Shown piece after piece: positions 5,610-6,099 of a DNA stretch of 6,099 bases. Location: positions 1-6,099 of the forward strand of contig DBCH01000097.1 of the NCBI GenBank assembly GCA_002292955.1. Reading direction: 5' to 3'. Every line of letters starts with the position of its first letter. Positions within the stretch are counted from its first letter, which is position 1. The notes beneath the pieces were generated by a model. It had not been told where the DNA came from and did not search any database. It saw nothing but the letters and a program-made list of their open reading frames with translations. A program made the translations under genes and the position numbers. This stretch comes from Microbacteriaceae bacterium UBA963 (GTDB lineage: Bacteria > Actinomycetota > Actinomycetes > Actinomycetales > Microbacteriaceae).

Positions 5610-5623
5610 AGTGCTCACTATGT
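5606..5623. promoter_or_regulatory. 18-bp dyad covering the tsaC start codon
   Basis: ACATAGTG-CT-CACTATGT on the plus strand: two perfect 8-bp inverted arms with a 2-bp centre. On the minus strand the right arm contains the tsaC ATG. The left arm overlaps TAACAT (5625-5620), a TAnnnT-type -10 candidate that has no recognisable -35. As DNA it looks like an operator for a dimeric regulator. As RNA it would fold into a 7-bp stem with a GAGC loop hiding the AUG. Symmetry is directly visible; function is inference. Confidence 0.4.
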
Positions 5624-5649
5624 TACGCGCGGGGCTGTCTCGGAGGGAC

Positions 5650-6099
5650 CTAGCTGGGCCACACGCCCGTCGTGTAGCGATCCCGAGTGGTGAGGTCGGG
5701 ATGCGTGGATACGGGGCGCCAGCCGGCGTCGGTGAGAATCTGACGAACAGCGGGACCCTGCAGCTCGCCGTGTTCGAGGGCCAGGAGTCCGCCCGGTGCC
5801 AGGAGATCACGTGCCACATCAGCCAACACCCGCACGGAATCGAGTCCGTCGGGGCCGCCGTAGAGCGCGAGAGCGGGGTCATAGAGGTGCACCTCCGTAT
5901 CGCGCGGCACCGCCTCATCGGGGATATAGGGCGGATTGGAGACCACCACGTCAAACGTTCCTGCGCGCTCTCCCACCAGCGAAAGCGCGTCGGCGAGATC
6001 TCCCTGCACGAGCGTGACGGGGTTTCCGTTGGCCTCATTGTTGCGTCGAGCCCAGACGAGCGCCTCGGCGCTCTTCTCCACCGCCCACACGCGAGCGTG
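5650..6099 (-). CDS. prmC: Peptide chain release factor N5-glutamine methyltransferase PrmC/HemK (partial, 5' end off-window)
   Basis: SAM-dependent enzyme that methylates the glutamine of the GGQ motif in release factors RF1 and RF2. The last 149 residues are present; the N-terminal helical domain and the glycine-rich SAM motif lie beyond the window edge. Visible: VWAVEKSAEAL (4-14), where the Glu is the expected ribose ligand of SAM; the catalytic NPPY (55-58) in VVVSNPPYIP; and EVHLYDPALALYGGPDGLDS (69-88), characteristic of PrmC. The closing methyltransferase strands LLAPGGLLALEHGE (99-112) and a C-terminal RDRYTTGVWPS follow. It reads in frame through the window edge, so no start can be given; the GTG at 6090 is internal. 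It precedes tsaC by 40 bp, and both serve translation. In other actinobacteria prfA usually lies just upstream. Confidence 0.95.
   Translation of the reverse strand, partial: HARVWAVEKSAEALVWARRNNEANGNPVTLVQGDLADALSLVGERAGTFDVVVSNPPYIPDEAVPRDTEVHLYDPALALYGGPDGLDSVRVLADVARDLLAPGGLLALEHGELQGPAVRQILTDAGWRPVSTHPDLTTRDRYTTGVWPS

Noticed and set aside
5610..6038. N-terminal extension of tsaC running back through prmC (373-aa frame)
   Set aside because: The extra residues are low-complexity Arg/Ser/Pro and overlap prmC. The conserved TsaC domain begins at MSQLFDC.

Overview
The window is a compact stretch of bacterial chromosome in which every protein-coding gene lies on the minus strand, so transcription runs from high to low coordinates. 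The order is prmC (5' part cut off by the window edge), tsaC/sua5, wecA, an AtpI-like membrane protein, atpB (a), atpE (c), atpF (b), atpH (delta) and the first 172 codons of atpA (alpha). This prmC-sua5-wecA-atpI-like-atpBEFHA order is the known actinobacterial arrangement (the same order as in Mycobacterium, but with separate atpF and atpH). The GC-rich sequence (about 60%), frequent GTG/TTG starts, the long delta subunit, and the style of the c subunit and TsaC N-terminus suggest a member of the Micrococcales, most likely Microbacteriaceae. That placement is inference from protein appearance, not from a search.

Region by region: 4917-6099 holds two translation-quality genes, prmC (release-factor glutamine methylation) and tsaC (threonylcarbamoyl-AMP for tRNA t6A). 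3649-4914 is a polyprenyl-phosphate GlcNAc-1-phosphate transferase that starts 2 nt after the tsaC stop and overlaps the next gene by 4 nt (GTGA). 3194-3652 is a four-helix membrane protein in the atpI position. 3036-3193 is the only sizeable intergenic gap (158 bp). It holds candidate promoter elements, a G-rich leader, a small hairpin and a possible 21-codon leader ORF. 1-3035 is the ATP synthase operon proper: membrane sector (atpB, atpE), peripheral stalk (atpF, atpH) and catalytic head (atpA, cut just before its P-loop).

No undescribed defence system, mobile element, RNA gene or CRISPR array is visible. This is a core housekeeping region. The observations worth a second look are regulatory or evolutionary. 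An 18-bp dyad covers the tsaC start codon. Two 22-nt intergenic stem-loops sit immediately upstream of the multi-copy subunits c and alpha. The atpB start is ambiguous (a CTG with a good Shine-Dalgarno versus a TTG without one, next to a possible leader peptide). The delta subunit appears to carry an internal duplication.
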